DNA from: Bacillus pumilus
Lineage (GTDB): Bacteria > Bacillota > Bacilli > Bacillales > Bacillaceae
Length of the DNA stretch: 64,000 nucleotides
Assembly (NCBI RefSeq): GCF_003431975.1
Contig: NZ_CP027116.1
Location: 1,488,001 to 1,552,000, forward strand
Direction of reading: 5' to 3'
The notes below the pieces were generated by a model that was not told the origin of the DNA, made no database searches, and saw nothing but the letters and a program-made list of their open reading frames with translations. Of this stretch, positions 11,079-21,501 are shown one piece after another. Position 1 is the stretch's first letter; each line of letters starts with the position of its first letter. The translations under genes were made by a program, and so were the position numbers.

Positions 11079-12434
11079 TTGAATAGGATGCAAAGGTTAA
11101 AAAACGAACAAGTACTTGTATTAGGTCTTGCAAAAAGCGGATATGCGGCAGCTTCAATTCTTCATGAACATGGAATAAATGTGACGGTAAATGATCAAAA
11201 ACCGTTTGAAGAAAACAAACCTGCTCAGCTCCTTTCTGAAAAGGGGATTGATGTCGTTTGTGGCAGCCATCCGCTTCGTATATTCGATGAGAAAGAAATT
11301 ACGATTTTAATTAAAAATCCAGGGATTCCTTATGAAAATGTGATGGTTCAAGAAGCACTTCGCCGTCAAATCCCGGTTTGGACGGAAATAGAATTAGCGT
11401 ATCATTTGACCTCATCTCCTTTTATTGGGATTACCGGATCAAATGGAAAAACGACGACTACAACATTGATTTACGAAATGCTGAAAAAAGACAGCCAAAA
11501 AACATTAGTGGCAGGTAATATTGGAACAGTTGCCAGCGAAGTCGCTGCAAACGCAGCTGGTGACGAATGGATCGTAACGGAGCTTTCTTCTTTTCAGTTA
11601 ATGGGAACTGTTGAATTCAGACCAAAAATCAGCTTAATTTTAAATATTTTTGATGCACATTTAGACTATCACCACACTCGTGATGAATATGAAAAAGCAA
11701 AACAAAAAGTATACGCCCATCAACATGAAGATGACATAGCTGTAATTAACTTGGATGACTCATCAGTCGTAAAACTGGCAGAAGGTTCAAAAGCAAAAAA
11801 AGTGTTTTTCTCAGTGAAAGAGCCCGTAGAACATGGTGCGTCTATTCAACAAGGTGCAATTTACTACATGAATGAACATATTATTGATGTAAAGGATGTT
11901 GTCCTTCCTGGTGAGCATAACCAAGAAAACATTTTGGCAGCTATTTGTGCTGTGAAAAATGCAGGCTGCTCAAATGAAGCGATCGTACACGTTCTCACGA
12001 CATTTGGTGGAGTGAAGCATCGTCTGCAATTTGTAGATACCATTCAGAGTCGGACATTTTATAACGATAGTAAAGCAACAAATATACTGGCAACAAGTAA
12101 AGCATTGTCAGCCTTCGAGCAGCCGACCATTTTATTAGCGGGCGGACTTGATCGTGGCAATGAATTTGATGAATTGAAGCCTTTCATGAAACATGTAAAA
12201 GGAATCATTACATTTGGTGAGACTGCACCTAAGTTTGTGAAGCTTGGTGAAGAGCTTGGAATACATCACGTAAAACATGTCGATAATGTTGAACAAGCAG
12301 TACCTGCGGCGTTTAACATATCTGAAGAAGAAGACGTGATTTTATTATCACCGGCTTGTGCAAGCTGGGATCAACATAAAACATTTGAAGAACGTGGAGA
12401 CATGTTTGTAAACGCCGTGCATATGCTTAAATAA
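11079..12434 (+). CDS. murD: UDP-MurNAc-L-alanine:D-glutamate ligase
   Basis: The roughly 451-residue Mur ligase has an N-terminal [11 protein letters not shown]ossmann-like domain, the ATP loop GSNGKTTTT and the C-terminal [11 protein letters not shown] motif. It adds D-Glu to UDP-MurNAc-L-Ala. The proposed TTG start directly follows the mraY stop and is served by a GAGGTG site inside mraY, which implies translational coupling. ATG 11088 is the alternative. Confidence 0.95.
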   Translation: MNRMQRLKNEQVLVLGLAKSGYAAASILHEHGINVTVNDQKPFEENKPAQLLSEKGIDVVCGSHPLRIFDEKEITILIKNPGIPYENVMVQEALRRQIPVWTEIELAYHLTSSPFIGITGSNGKTTTTTLIYEMLKKDSQKTLVAGNIGTVASEVAANAAGDEWIVTELSSFQLMGTVEFRPKISLILNIFDAHLDYHHTRDEYEKAKQKVYAHQHEDDIAVINLDDSSVVKLAEGSKAKKVFFSVKEPVEHGASIQQGAIYYMNEHIIDVKDVVLPGEHNQENILAAICAVKNAGCSNEAIVHVLTTFGGVKHRLQFVDTIQSRTFYNDSKATNILATSKALSAFEQPTILLAGGLDRGNEFDELKPFMKHVKGIITFGETAPKFVKLGEELGIHHVKHVDNVEQAVPAAFNISEEEDVILLSPACASWDQHKTFEERGDMFVNAVHMLK

Positions 12435-12493
12435 GGGCTTGTCTCTCATATGACTGACAGCCCAAATGAAATTATGCTTGGGGTGTCGGTCTC

Positions 12494-13594
12494 TTGACGA
12501 ATAAGAAAACTTCTCCGGATTTTTTGCTTGTTGTCATTACGTTACTTTTATTGACGATTGGTTTAATTATGGTGTACAGCGCTAGTGCTGTGTGGGCATC
12601 GTATAAATTTGATGATTCGTTTTATTTTGCAAAAAGACAGCTTTTGTTTGCCGGAATCGGAGTTATCGCAATGTTTTTCATTATGCGGGTCGATTATTGG
12701 ACGTGGCGGACTTGGTCAAAGATATTGATCGCTGTTTGTTTTCTCCTTTTGCTGCTAGTACTTATCCCAGGTATCGGTATGGAGAGAAATGGATCAAGAA
12801 GCTGGATCGGTGTCGGTGCGTTTAGTATTCAGCCCTCTGAGTTTATGAAGCTTGCGATGATTGCGTTTCTTGCAAAATTCTTATCTGAAAAACAAAAAAA
12901 TATCACATCCTTTCGAAAAGGTTTTGCTCCAGCCTTAGGCATTGTCTTTTCTGCATTTGCCATCATAATGCTGCAGCCGGATCTTGGAACAGGAACGGTA
13001 ATGGTTGGAACCTGTATCATTATGATATTTGTTTCAGGTGCGAGAATAGCGCACTTTATATTTCTCGGTCTTATAGGGCTAAGCGGGTTTGCTGCACTTG
13101 TCTTATCAGCACCCTACCGAATAAAACGAATTACATCGTACTTAAATCCTTGGGAAGATCCACTAGGCAGTGGGTTTCAAATCATTCAATCCTTATACGC
13201 TGTTGGTCCAGGTGGTCTGTTCGGAATGGGCCTTGGTCAAAGTAGACAAAAATTCTTCTATTTACCTGAGCCTCAAACGGACTTCATCTTTGCCATATTA
13301 TCTGAAGAACTTGGTTTTATAGGAGGATCACTCATTTTACTCCTTTTCAGTGTTCTGTTATGGAGAGGCATACGAATAGCACTTGGCGCCCCAGACTTAT
13401 ATGGAAGTTTCCTAGCGGTTGGTATTATTTCAATGGTTGCCATTCAAGTGATGATTAATATCGCAGTTGTCACTGGACTTATTCCTGTGACAGGTATCAC
13501 GCTCCCGTTTCTTAGTTATGGCGGATCATCACTAACATTAATGCTAATGGCAATTGGCGTACTGTTGAATGTGAGCAGGTACGCTAGGTATTAA
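12494..13594 (+). CDS. spoVE: SEDS family glycosyltransferase SpoVE
   Basis: The 366-residue membrane protein belongs to the FtsW/RodA/SpoVE (SEDS) family. It has about ten membrane segments, an early MVYSAS motif, the GIGMERNGSRSWIG loop, QPSEFMK and the late PVTGITLPFLSYGGSS signature. These proteins polymerise lipid II together with a class B PBP. The place between murD and murG identifies it as SpoVE, the spore-cortex enzyme partnered with SpoVD. The TTG start follows GGGGTG. Confidence 0.93.
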   Translation: MTNKKTSPDFLLVVITLLLLTIGLIMVYSASAVWASYKFDDSFYFAKRQLLFAGIGVIAMFFIMRVDYWTWRTWSKILIAVCFLLLLLVLIPGIGMERNGSRSWIGVGAFSIQPSEFMKLAMIAFLAKFLSEKQKNITSFRKGFAPALGIVFSAFAIIMLQPDLGTGTVMVGTCIIMIFVSGARIAHFIFLGLIGLSGFAALVLSAPYRIKRITSYLNPWEDPLGSGFQIIQSLYAVGPGGLFGMGLGQSRQKFFYLPEPQTDFIFAILSEELGFIGGSLILLLFSVLLWRGIRIALGAPDLYGSFLAVGIISMVAIQVMINIAVVTGLIPVTGITLPFLSYGGSSLTLMLMAIGVLLNVSRYARY

Positions 13595-13725
13595 TGTGCT
13601 GAAGCTCATGAAACCATGTTGACGTTTATTTTGCAAAAGTACAAAAAAATGATTTGAAGAGTGAAAATGACAGTTTTTGTTTTGAAAACATGTTTTTTGA
13701 CTCTTCTTTACAGGTTTTAACGGAG

Positions 13726-13755
13726 CCCTGTTGTTTAAAACAGGGTTTATACTTT
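13726..13755 (+). terminator. Candidate terminator/attenuator hairpin before murG
   Basis: A 7-bp stem (CCCTGTT / AACAGGG) is followed by TTTATACTTTG, a weak T tract. It lies in the murG leader and may only partly reduce read-through from spoVE. Confidence 0.45.
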
Positions 13756-13791
13756 GTTCAGAGCAGAAAAAAATTGAGGGGAAATGGTATA

Positions 13792-14886
13792 ATGCGTATA
13801 GTAATTAGTGGAGGCGGAACTGGTGGGCATATATATCCGGCTTTAGCTTTTATTAAAGAAGTGAAAAGACTGCATCCTGATGTGGAATTTTTATATATTG
13901 GTACTGAAAATGGACTTGAAAAGAAAATTGTAGAAAGAGAAAATATTCCTTTCAAATCTATAGAAATTTCAGGTTTTAAACGAAAACTTTCCTTTGATAA
14001 CGTCAAAACGGTGATGAGATTTTTAAAGGGCGTTCAGAAAAGTAAATCTTACTTAAAAGAATTCAAGCCTGATGCGGTTATTGGAACAGGTGGTTATGTG
14101 TGTGGACCGGTGGTTTATGCGGCTTCTAAGCTGAAAATCCCGACTATCATACACGAACAAAACAGCTTGCCTGGTATCACAAATAAGTTCCTGGCGAGAT
14201 ATGTTAATAAGGTAGCCATCTGCTTTGATGAAGCAAAGGCACATTTTCCTTCTGAAAAGGTTGTATTTACGGGAAACCCTAGAGCCTCTGAAGTCGTCTC
14301 TATAAAAGAGGGGAAATCTCTTAAAGAATTTGGGCTGGATGAAAAGAAAAAAACGGTTCTTATTTTTGGCGGGAGCCGAGGTGCTGCCCCTATTAATAGA
14401 GCAGTGATTGAAATGCAAGATGAATTAAAAGCTAAGAACTACCAGCTTTTATATATCACAGGTGATGTTCATTATGAAAAAGTGTTGCATGAGCTAAATG
14501 AAAAAGGTGCAGCACCTAATATGATCACAAAACCTTTCTTGCATCAAATGCCGGAGTACCTCAAATCGATCGATGTGATTGTTGCAAGAGCTGGAGCCAC
14601 TACAATTGCTGAAGTAACAGCTCTTGGGATTCCAACCATTTTTATTCCGAGTCCGTACGTGACGGCAAATCATCAGGAGATCAATGCAAGATCACTTGAA
14701 AAACACGATGCTGCGATTGTTTTAAGAGAATCAGAGCTTTCGGGAGATCGTCTGCTGCATGCCATTGATGAAATTGCCGGTAATGAAGAAAAACTCAACG
14801 AAATGAGCCGTCTAACGAAAGAACTAGGCGTACCAGATGCGGCTACACGTTTATATAATGTGTTAAAAGAAATTACGACTACATGA
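13792..14886 (+). CDS. murG: UDP-GlcNAc:lipid I GlcNAc transferase
   Basis: The 364-residue GT28 glycosyltransferase begins [18 protein letters not shown], the glycine-rich donor loop. It carries [17 protein letters not shown] and the C-terminal [10 protein letters not shown] nucleotide-sugar motif. It converts lipid I to lipid II on the inner face of the membrane. ATG 13792 follows GAGGGGAAA. The open frame extends upstream to 13654, but those residues are not part of the family. Confidence 0.96.
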   Translation: MRIVISGGGTGGHIYPALAFIKEVKRLHPDVEFLYIGTENGLEKKIVERENIPFKSIEISGFKRKLSFDNVKTVMRFLKGVQKSKSYLKEFKPDAVIGTGGYVCGPVVYAASKLKIPTIIHEQNSLPGITNKFLARYVNKVAICFDEAKAHFPSEKVVFTGNPRASEVVSIKEGKSLKEFGLDEKKKTVLIFGGSRGAAPINRAVIEMQDELKAKNYQLLYITGDVHYEKVLHELNEKGAAPNMITKPFLHQMPEYLKSIDVIVARAGATTIAEVTALGIPTIFIPSPYVTANHQEINARSLEKHDAAIVLRESELSGDRLLHAIDEIAGNEEKLNEMSRLTKELGVPDAATRLYNVLKEITTT

Positions 14887-14917
14887 TGGAATGATAATAG
14901 GTAAGGCGGAGGGTAAT

Positions 14918-15829
14918 ATGGAGAACTTGAAGAATGAATTATTAGAAGCGCAGGTTGGTAAAGTACTTGAAAATGAGCCGCTTGCTAATCATACAACAAT
15001 GAAAATAGGGGGACCAGCAGATCTATTGATCATCCCTAAAGATATTGATGCAGTTCAAACGATCATGGATCAAGTGAAAAAACATCATGTGAATTGGACG
15101 GTTATCGGAAGAGGTTCGAATTTACTTGTACTTGATAAGGGGATACGCGGTGTTGTCCTCAAGTTAGGCGCTGGACTGGATCACTTAACTGTAAATGATG
15201 AAGAAATTACAGTTGGCGGCGGCTATTCTGTCGTTAGACTCGCGACATCTCTTAGTAAGCAAGGTCTTTCAGGATTGGAATTCGCAGCTGGTATTCCTGG
15301 GTCTATTGGCGGTGCTGTTTATATGAACGCAGGTGCACATGGATCTGATATCAGTAAGATTCTTGTGAAAGCTAGAATCTTATTTGAAGATGGAAGCATC
15401 GAGTGGCTCACAAATGAACAGATGAATTTTAGCTATCGAACTTCAGTTCTTCAAAAGGAACGACCTGGCATTGTCCTTGAAGCGGTGTTTAAGCTAAAAC
15501 AGGATGACCGCGAGAAGATTACAAAAAAGATGCAGCAAAATAAAGATTATCGTAAAGAAACACAGCCTTATAATCGACCATGTGCTGGCAGTATTTTTCG
15601 AAATCCCCTGCCTGAATATGCAGGACAGCTTGTAGAAAAAGCGAATTTAAAAGGATACCAGATTGGCGGAGCGAGAATTTCTGATATGCATGGCAACTTT
15701 ATTGTCAACGCTGGTGGTGCAACTGCTCAAGACGTGCTTGACTTAATTCAGTACATTCAAAAGAAAATTAAAGAAGACTATAACGTAGATATGCATACAG
15801 AAGTAGAAATTATCGGTGAAGCAAATTAA
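14918..15829 (+). CDS. murB: UDP-N-acetylenolpyruvoylglucosamine reductase
   Basis: The 303-residue FAD enzyme has IGRGSNLLV, the [18 protein letters not shown] flavin-binding block, the YRTS motif and the CAGSIFRNP segment of type IIb MurB enzymes. It reduces UDP-GlcNAc-enolpyruvate to UDP-MurNAc. ATG 14918 follows GGCGGAGGG. Upstream in-frame residues lack a ribosome site. A terminator follows. Confidence 0.95.
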   Translation: MENLKNELLEAQVGKVLENEPLANHTTMKIGGPADLLIIPKDIDAVQTIMDQVKKHHVNWTVIGRGSNLLVLDKGIRGVVLKLGAGLDHLTVNDEEITVGGGYSVVRLATSLSKQGLSGLEFAAGIPGSIGGAVYMNAGAHGSDISKILVKARILFEDGSIEWLTNEQMNFSYRTSVLQKERPGIVLEAVFKLKQDDREKITKKMQQNKDYRKETQPYNRPCAGSIFRNPLPEYAGQLVEKANLKGYQIGGARISDMHGNFIVNAGGATAQDVLDLIQYIQKKIKEDYNVDMHTEVEIIGEAN

Positions 15830-15861
15830 CAGCTAGCTTTTATAAATGATGGCATCACAGA

Positions 15862-15897
15862 AAAACAAACGGCATGAAAGATTGCCGTTTGTTTTCT
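15862..15897 (+). terminator. Terminator after murB
   Basis: A 12-bp stem (AAACAAACGGCA / TGCCGTTTGTTT) ends in a short T-rich tail. It separates murB from the divIB group. Confidence 0.8.
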
Positions 15898-15956
15898 CAT
15901 CAAAATGATGACCCAAAGGTGTGGACAAGCAGCTTTGAATGAGGTGAAGATGATAT

Positions 15957-16736
15957 ATGCGGCCTGATCATGAAAATGAAAAGATCGTCAATATAGAAGA
16001 GCGAATTCCTAAAATTAAAGAACAAAGGAAGCAAAAAGCGAATCGAAGGCTGATCTCTTTTATTCTACTGTTTTTTATCATGGTTCTAATTATTATTTAT
16101 TTGCAGACACCAATCAGTAAAATTTCTTCTTTAACCATCACGGGTAACGAGCATGTCTCTACAAAACAGCTTGTTAAACTTTCACAAATTAAAGAAGGCG
16201 AAACAGAGTTTTGGAATTTAAATAAAGATATAACAGCAGACCATATTAAACAAAATAAACTGATTAAAAGCGTTAGTATCAAAAAGCATTTCCCGAATAA
16301 GGTTAGTATTGCTGTCAAAGAATATGCAAATATTGCGTATCTTCAAAAGGGCAACTTATATTATGAACTTCTTGAAAATGGGACAGCTTTACCAGAAGAA
16401 GTTACACCGAGTCATGCGGGACCTATTTTTGTCGATTGGGACAATAAGGAGAAGCTGAAGCAAACCGTTAGATCTTTAAATCAGTTGCCAGCCTCAATTC
16501 AGGAACTCATCTCAGAAGTATATTATGTGCCGACAAATTCAAATCAGTGGCTAGTTAAATTTTATATGAATGACGGGAACACCGTGATTGCGTCGATTAA
16601 AACATTCGGTGATAAAATGAAAACCTATCCAGCCATTTTAAAAGAACTTTCTTCTTCTGAGAAAGGGACAATCCATATGGAAGTCGCTACGTATTTTGAA
16701 GCGTTTAAATCTAAGAAAAAGGAAGATGAGCGTTGA
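15957..16736 (+). CDS. divIB: Cell division protein DivIB (FtsQ)
   Basis: This 259-residue bitopic protein has a basic cytoplasmic N-terminus (IPKIKEQRKQKANRR), one membrane segment at about 32-49, a POTRA domain starting SSLTITGNEHV and a beta domain. It is the Gram-positive FtsQ equivalent that complexes with FtsL and DivIC. ATG 15957 follows GAGGTG. The stop overlaps the TTG start of the next gene. Confidence 0.95.
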   Translation: MRPDHENEKIVNIEERIPKIKEQRKQKANRRLISFILLFFIMVLIIIYLQTPISKISSLTITGNEHVSTKQLVKLSQIKEGETEFWNLNKDITADHIKQNKLIKSVSIKKHFPNKVSIAVKEYANIAYLQKGNLYYELLENGTALPEEVTPSHAGPIFVDWDNKEKLKQTVRSLNQLPASIQELISEVYYVPTNSNQWLVKFYMNDGNTVIASIKTFGDKMKTYPAILKELSSSEKGTIHMEVATYFEAFKSKKKEDER

Positions 16737-17422
16737 GAGGCAAAACAGTTATATTCTCAATTGTCATGCTTGTTCTTGGTTTTCTGATTTCTTTTTCATA
16801 CCAGTATACAAAGCAGCATCAGGCAGATGTCATTCGGACAGAGCAATGGAAAAAAGAATACTCTCTGAAAAGTCAGCTCACAAAGCAGGAAAAGGCGAAT
16901 CAGAAACTTGAAAAAGAATTATATAGCCTTCAATCAAAGGTGCAAGCGACAGAGTCCAATTTGAAAAATGAAAAAGAGCAGTATTTTAATGTTTTGGAAG
17001 ATGTTGAGAAATACAGAATGTTTACAGGAGAGATCGGTGTAAAAGGGAAAGGGATCAAAGTATCTCTTGAAGATGCATCTTATATCCCGAGTGGACAAAA
17101 TGTCAATAATTACATTGTGCATGAGAGCCACATTTTTCATGTGATAAACGAACTATTTATATCAGGAGCCTCTGCTGTATCTATTAATGGACAAAGAATC
17201 ACACACCAATCCTACATACATTGTAACGGCCCAGTTGTCACAGTCGATGGCGTTCAGCATCCAGCACCATTTGTCATTTCTGCTATTGGTGATCCAGCTG
17301 TGTTAATGCCTGCTTTAAATATTGCAGGAGGAGTGGTCGATCAGCTCACAAGTGATCACATTTCAATGACGATTGAAAAAAAGGATATCCATATGAATCC
17401 TCTTTTAAGAAACAAAGATTAA
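16733..17422 (+). CDS. ylxW: DUF881 membrane-anchored protein YlxW
   Basis: The 229-residue protein has an N-terminal membrane segment (residues 5-23), a coiled coil at about 40-90 and the globular DUF881 domain with IVHESHIFHVINELF and SINGQRI. No enzymatic role is established. Its company with divIB and ftsA suggests an envelope or division link. The TTG start overlaps the divIB stop by four bases, so translation is probably coupled. Confidence 0.9.
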   Translation: MRGKTVIFSIVMLVLGFLISFSYQYTKQHQADVIRTEQWKKEYSLKSQLTKQEKANQKLEKELYSLQSKVQATESNLKNEKEQYFNVLEDVEKYRMFTGEIGVKGKGIKVSLEDASYIPSGQNVNNYIVHESHIFHVINELFISGASAVSINGQRITHQSYIHCNGPVVTVDGVQHPAPFVISAIGDPAVLMPALNIAGGVVDQLTSDHISMTIEKKDIHMNPLLRNKD

Positions 17423-17442
17423 AAGTGAAAAGGTGAGTGGTG

Positions 17443-18168
17443 TTGAGGAAAAAAAAGCCTTTACTTAGTTTAACAGCTTTAATGATCATATTCGGCATCA
17501 TGGTCTCCATCCAATTTAATTCTTTACAAAAGCCCAAAGTTCGTGATACTCGTGATGTTTGGGAACTAAGAGAGGATTTATCTGCATCTAAAAGTAAAGA
17601 ATTGGATTTGCTAAAAGAAATCGACAAATACGACGAGATGCTGAAAAAATATGGTCATCAAGGAGATCAATCAAAAGAAGCTCAATTAACTAAAACGTTA
17701 AAAGAGTTAAAGGAAAAAGCTGGCTTGACAGAAGTGGAAGGGGAGGGGATTGAAGTTGTTATTTCTCAGCTCTTTTCCAAGGATCTTACTGGAGAAGAAG
17801 TGAAAAATATCCCGCCTGATCTTTTGAAAAAGTTAATCAATGAAGTCAATATGTTTGGGGCAAAACATATTTCCATTAATGACCACCGTGTCATCAATAC
17901 AAGTGTGATTCGGGATATTAATGGCACGACAAAAATGGATGGCTACAGCTTAGATGGTGATGAAGTCACCATTAAAATGATAAGCGAGCAGGCTGACAAA
18001 TTATACAGCCGTTTAAATGTTTCAGATATTGGTGATTTGTTTGCTCAGGAAAACTTCAGCTTGAGTATAAGCCAACCGAAGAAAAAAATTCATTTAAAAG
18101 CATATGACGGTGCAATTCAGTTAAACGAATTAAAGCCTCTTGACGATGTAAAGGAGGGAAAATCTTAA
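17443..18168 (+). CDS. ylxX: DUF881 membrane-anchored protein YlxX
   Basis: This paralogue of YlxW has about 241 residues, with an N-terminal membrane helix, a charged coiled coil and a C-terminal DUF881 domain (INEVNMFGAKHISINDHRV). Its function is unknown. TTG 17443 lies about six bases after AAGGTGAG and is preferred. GTG 17437 overlaps that site. The gene ends on the A of the sbp ATG. Confidence 0.88.
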   Translation: MRKKKPLLSLTALMIIFGIMVSIQFNSLQKPKVRDTRDVWELREDLSASKSKELDLLKEIDKYDEMLKKYGHQGDQSKEAQLTKTLKELKEKAGLTEVEGEGIEVVISQLFSKDLTGEEVKNIPPDLLKKLINEVNMFGAKHISINDHRVINTSVIRDINGTTKMDGYSLDGDEVTIKMISEQADKLYSRLNVSDIGDLFAQENFSLSISQPKKKIHLKAYDGAIQLNELKPLDDVKEGKS

Positions 18169-18536
18169 TGTGGCTTCCTGTACTGGGCTTAATCATAGGA
18201 GTTGCGATCGGTTTCTTAACAAATTTTACGATTCCGAATGAGTATTCTAACTATCTTTCCCTCGCTGTACTTGCTGCGCTTGATACATTGATTGGTGGAA
18301 TCCGGGCACATCTGCAAGGGGCATACGATGAACTAGTGTTTGTATCAGGCTTCTTCTTTAATATTATACTCGCAATAAGTTTAGCTTTTCTGGGCGTCCA
18401 TCTTGGTGTAGACTTGTACTTAGTCGGAATGTTTGCATTCGGCGTTAGATTGTTTCAAAATATAGCAGTTATTCGAAGAATTCTACTAACAAAATGGACA
18501 ATTTCTAGAGAAAAAAAGAAAAAAAGTGAGTCATAA
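18168..18536 (+). CDS. sbp: Small basic membrane protein Sbp (DUF1290)
   Basis: The 122-residue hydrophobic protein has about three to four membrane segments, a YDELVFVSGFFFN loop and a lysine-rich C-terminus (SREKKKKSES). It corresponds to the DUF1290 protein encoded just before ftsA in bacilli. Its function is not established. Its ATG overlaps the ylxX stop (TAATG), completing a coupled divIB-ylxW-ylxX-sbp set. Confidence 0.9.
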   Translation: MWLPVLGLIIGVAIGFLTNFTIPNEYSNYLSLAVLAALDTLIGGIRAHLQGAYDELVFVSGFFFNIILAISLAFLGVHLGVDLYLVGMFAFGVRLFQNIAVIRRILLTKWTISREKKKKSES

Positions 18537-18537
18537 A

Positions 18538-18566
18538 AAAGGATATACATATGATGTAACGAATAT
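18538..18566 (+). promoter_or_regulatory. Sigma-H-type promoter of ftsAZ
   Basis: AAAGGATAT (18538-18546) and AACGAATAT (18558-18566) are 11 bases apart and fit the sigma-H consensus RNAGGAWWW / RNNGAATWW at every defined position. In B. subtilis a sigma-H promoter raises ftsAZ expression at sporulation onset, and this is its likely counterpart. Confidence 0.75.
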
Positions 18567-18633
18567 TTTCAGTAATCCTAATAAAAAATGTTGATTTTTT
18601 AAGTTTTGTTACACACTTGTAAAAACACATTCA

Positions 18634-18662
18634 TTGTATTGTTGTTCAGCAAATAATAGAAT
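18634..18662 (+). promoter_or_regulatory. Sigma-A-type promoter of ftsAZ
   Basis: TTGTAT and TAGAAT are separated by 17 bases shortly before the ftsA ribosome site. This is a plausible vegetative promoter in addition to the sigma-H one. Confidence 0.5.
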
Positions 18663-18695
18663 AGAAAGTATTGATATGTGAGGAGGTGCCATAGA

Positions 18696-20018
18696 ATGAA
18701 CAACAATGAAATTTACGTCAGCCTTGACATCGGTACATCCAATATAAAAGTCATCGTCGGAGAAATGGCGGATGATTCGCTTAACATTATAGGTGTTGGA
18801 AATGTCCCTTCTGAGGGGTTAAAAAAAGGATCGATTGTTGATATAGATGAGACAGTTCATTCTATTAGACAAGCATTTGAACAGGCTGAGAGAATGGTAG
18901 GTTTTCCTTTACAAAAGGCGATTGTCGGAATTAACGGAAACCACATTCATATTCAGAATACGAGCGGCGTGGTCGCAGTATCTAGTGAGAACAAAGAAAT
19001 ACATGCTGAAGATGTGAGACGTGTCTTAGATGCTGCACAAGTAGTATCTATTCCTCAAGAACATCTCGTCCTCGACGTAATTCCGAGACAATTTATCGTT
19101 GACGGAAGAGATGAGATCACAGATCCGAAAAAAATGCTTGGCGTTCGGCTAGAGGTGGATGGATCGTTAATTACAGGCTCTAAAACGATTCTACATAACT
19201 GGCTCCGATGTGTAGAAAGAGCTGGAATTGAAATTATGGATATTTGCTTGCAGCCACTCGCATCGGGCTCAGCAGCATTATCGAAAGACGAAAAAAATCT
19301 AGGGGTAGCTCTTGTCGATATTGGCGGCGGATCTACAACGATATCCGTATTTGAAAACGGGCATCTCTATTCTACTCACAGTATCCCTTTGGGCGGAGAG
19401 AACATTACAAAAGATTTGTCTATAGGACTTAGAACTTCGACTGAAGAAGCTGAACGAATCAAAAAACAATTTGGGCATGCGTTTTATGATGAGGCATCGG
19501 CTGAGGAAACATTTGAAGTTTCTGTCATCGGTACCGATCAAAAACAAACGTTTACTCAGCTTGAAGCGGCTAACATTATTGAAGCACGGCTGGAAGAAAT
19601 CCTGCTCTTTGTGGCAGAGGAATTAAGAAATATGGGTGTCCATGACTTGCCTGGTGGATTCGTTCTAACAGGCGGACAGGCAGCCATACCAGGTATCCTT
19701 TCTCTAGCACAAACAGTCTTGCAAAACAATGTCAGGATTGCAAGTCCGAATTATATCGGGGTGAGAGAGCCTCAATATATGACAGGAGTTGGTCTGATCC
19801 ACTTTGCTTATCGCAATGCAAAGATTCAAGGCAGACAGGTTGGATTCCAAATGCCGGATGAGGCGTTTCATGAAGTAGGCGCATCCATGGAGCCGGTTTC
19901 TTCTGCACCACAAGTGAAAGAAGCGCAGCCAAGACCGAAAGTGAAACAAAAAGCACAACAAGAGACAAATAAAAAACCGGGCAAAATGAAAAAACTATTT
20001 AATATGTTCTGGGAATAG
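18696..20018 (+). CDS. ftsA: Cell division protein FtsA
   Basis: The 440-residue actin-like ATPase has the phosphate-1 loop SLDIGTSNIKV, an SHS2 subdomain, the phosphate-2 motif VDIGGGSTT and the adenosine motif LTGGQAAIPG. The C-terminal amphipathic helix (KKLFNMFWE) is the membrane anchor. FtsA tethers FtsZ to the membrane. ATG 18696 follows GAGGAGGTG. The upstream in-frame ATG at 18678 overlaps that site and is rejected. Confidence 0.97.
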   Translation: MNNNEIYVSLDIGTSNIKVIVGEMADDSLNIIGVGNVPSEGLKKGSIVDIDETVHSIRQAFEQAERMVGFPLQKAIVGINGNHIHIQNTSGVVAVSSENKEIHAEDVRRVLDAAQVVSIPQEHLVLDVIPRQFIVDGRDEITDPKKMLGVRLEVDGSLITGSKTILHNWLRCVERAGIEIMDICLQPLASGSAALSKDEKNLGVALVDIGGGSTTISVFENGHLYSTHSIPLGGENITKDLSIGLRTSTEEAERIKKQFGHAFYDEASAEETFEVSVIGTDQKQTFTQLEAANIIEARLEEILLFVAEELRNMGVHDLPGGFVLTGGQAAIPGILSLAQTVLQNNVRIASPNYIGVREPQYMTGVGLIHFAYRNAKIQGRQVGFQMPDEAFHEVGASMEPVSSAPQVKEAQPRPKVKQKAQQETNKKPGKMKKLFNMFWE

Positions 20019-20051
20019 AATTAGATTTTCGACGGATTAGGAGGATTCAGC

Positions 20052-21197
20052 ATGTTGGAGTTTGAAACAAATATAGACGGCCTAGCATCAATTAAAGTAA
20101 TCGGAGTAGGTGGAGGCGGAAATAACGCTGTCAACCGAATGATCGAAAATGACGTACAAGGTGTCGATTTTATTGCAGTCAATACAGATGCACAGGCATT
20201 AAATCTATCAAAAGCAGAAACTAAAATGCAAATCGGTGCTAAGCTGACAAGAGGGCTTGGAGCAGGTGCGAATCCTGAAGTCGGTAAAAAGGCTGCTGAG
20301 GAAAGCAAAGAACAGATTGAAGAAGTACTAAAAGGCGCAGACATGGTCTTCGTTACAGCTGGTATGGGCGGTGGAACTGGTACGGGTGCTGCACCTGTCA
20401 TTGCAAAAATCGCAAAAGATTCTGGTGCGTTGACAGTTGGAGTCGTCACCCGTCCTTTCACATTTGAAGGTAGAAAGCGTCAACTTCAAGCAGTTGAAGG
20501 AATCGCTTCTATGAAAGAAGCAGTTGACACATTAATCGTGATTCCAAACGATCGCTTGCTTGAAATTGTTGATAAAAACACGCCAATGCTTGAAGCATTC
20601 CGTGCAGCAGATAACGTGCTTAGACAAGGTGTTCAAGGGATTTCCGATTTGATTGCAACACCAGGTCTGATTAACCTTGACTTTGCTGACGTGAAAACAA
20701 TCATGTCCAATAAAGGTTCTGCTCTTATGGGTATTGGTGTCGCAACAGGTGAAAACCGTGCTGCTGAAGCAGCGAAGAAGGCCATTTCTTCACCACTTCT
20801 AGAAACTGCGATCGATGGTGCACAAGGCGTCATCATGAACATTACGGGTGGTACGAACCTAAGTCTTTATGAAGTACAAGAAGCAGCGGATATTGTTGCT
20901 TCAGCATCTGATGAAGATGTAAACATGATCTTCGGTTCTGTCATTAATGATAACCTGAAGGATGAAATTGTGGTGACGGTAATCGCTACTGGATTTATCG
21001 AGCAAGAGCCAGAAGTGACAAAATCACAAAGAAATCCATTAGGACAAGGATTAAAGCAAAATCAATCCATTCCTCAAAAGCGTGAAGTAAAGCGTGAGGA
21101 ACATCAACAGCCATCATCTCAACCGAGACAAAATACACAATCAAGCGATGATACGCTGGACATTCCAACGTTCTTACGTAACCGCAATAAACGCTAA
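20052..21197 (+). CDS. ftsZ: Cell division GTPase FtsZ
   Basis: The 381-residue tubulin homologue has the GTP signature GGGTGTG at residues 106-112 and the T7 synergy loop NLDFADV. It also has a variable Q-rich linker and the C-terminal peptide [12 protein letters not shown] that binds FtsA, SepF and EzrA. It polymerises into the Z ring. It follows ftsA by 33 bases with an AGGAGG site, and a terminator follows. Both its membrane tethers (FtsA, SepF) are encoded in this window. Confidence 0.98.
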   Translation: MLEFETNIDGLASIKVIGVGGGGNNAVNRMIENDVQGVDFIAVNTDAQALNLSKAETKMQIGAKLTRGLGAGANPEVGKKAAEESKEQIEEVLKGADMVFVTAGMGGGTGTGAAPVIAKIAKDSGALTVGVVTRPFTFEGRKRQLQAVEGIASMKEAVDTLIVIPNDRLLEIVDKNTPMLEAFRAADNVLRQGVQGISDLIATPGLINLDFADVKTIMSNKGSALMGIGVATGENRAAEAAKKAISSPLLETAIDGAQGVIMNITGGTNLSLYEVQEAADIVASASDEDVNMIFGSVINDNLKDEIVVTVIATGFIEQEPEVTKSQRNPLGQGLKQNQSIPQKREVKREEHQQPSSQPRQNTQSSDDTLDIPTFLRNRNKR

Positions 21198-21212
21198 TCT
21201 AGTATGGCGCTC

Positions 21213-21239
21213 AACCCCTTCCATTGGAAGGGGTTTTTT
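21213..21239 (+). terminator. Terminator after ftsZ
   Basis: The stem AACCCCTTCC / GGAAGGGGTT is followed by six Ts and closes the ftsAZ operon. Confidence 0.92.
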
Positions 21240-21501
21240 CATGTCAACATATAAAACAGACCTGCGCTGTTTCTGATCAAAAAGTCTTAATTGAATCAGA
21301 ATCAATTCAACTATCATATGTATTTTGGCTTATGTTGGTTAAGAAAAAAGAATCATTTTTGATTCCTATTACAAAAAACGACAAAATGATGAACTTTATT
21401 TGACTACATTAAATAGAACACCATGAATCTTGTCATGACCTAAAAGAAGGAAAGGAGTGAGACGTGTACTCTGTTTGGCCATTTGAGGAGGAGGGATTTG
21501 A
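21240..21501 (+). other. AT-rich upstream region of bpr, no gene
   Basis: I see no credible coding sequence here. There are small inverted repeats (TTGAAT...ATTCAA near 21290-21309, GAATC...GATTC near 21350) and a TTGACT near 21400 without a convincing -10. The bpr promoter and any regulator sites probably lie here but are not resolved by eye. Confidence 0.5.

Noticed and set aside
13654..13791. N-terminal extension of MurG
   Set aside because: The frame is open but the extra 46 residues cross the leader hairpins, and a proper ribosome site precedes ATG 13792.
20021..20461. 146-codon antisense frame over ftsZ
   Set aside because: Proline- and alanine-rich sequence produced by reading conserved ftsZ codons backwards.
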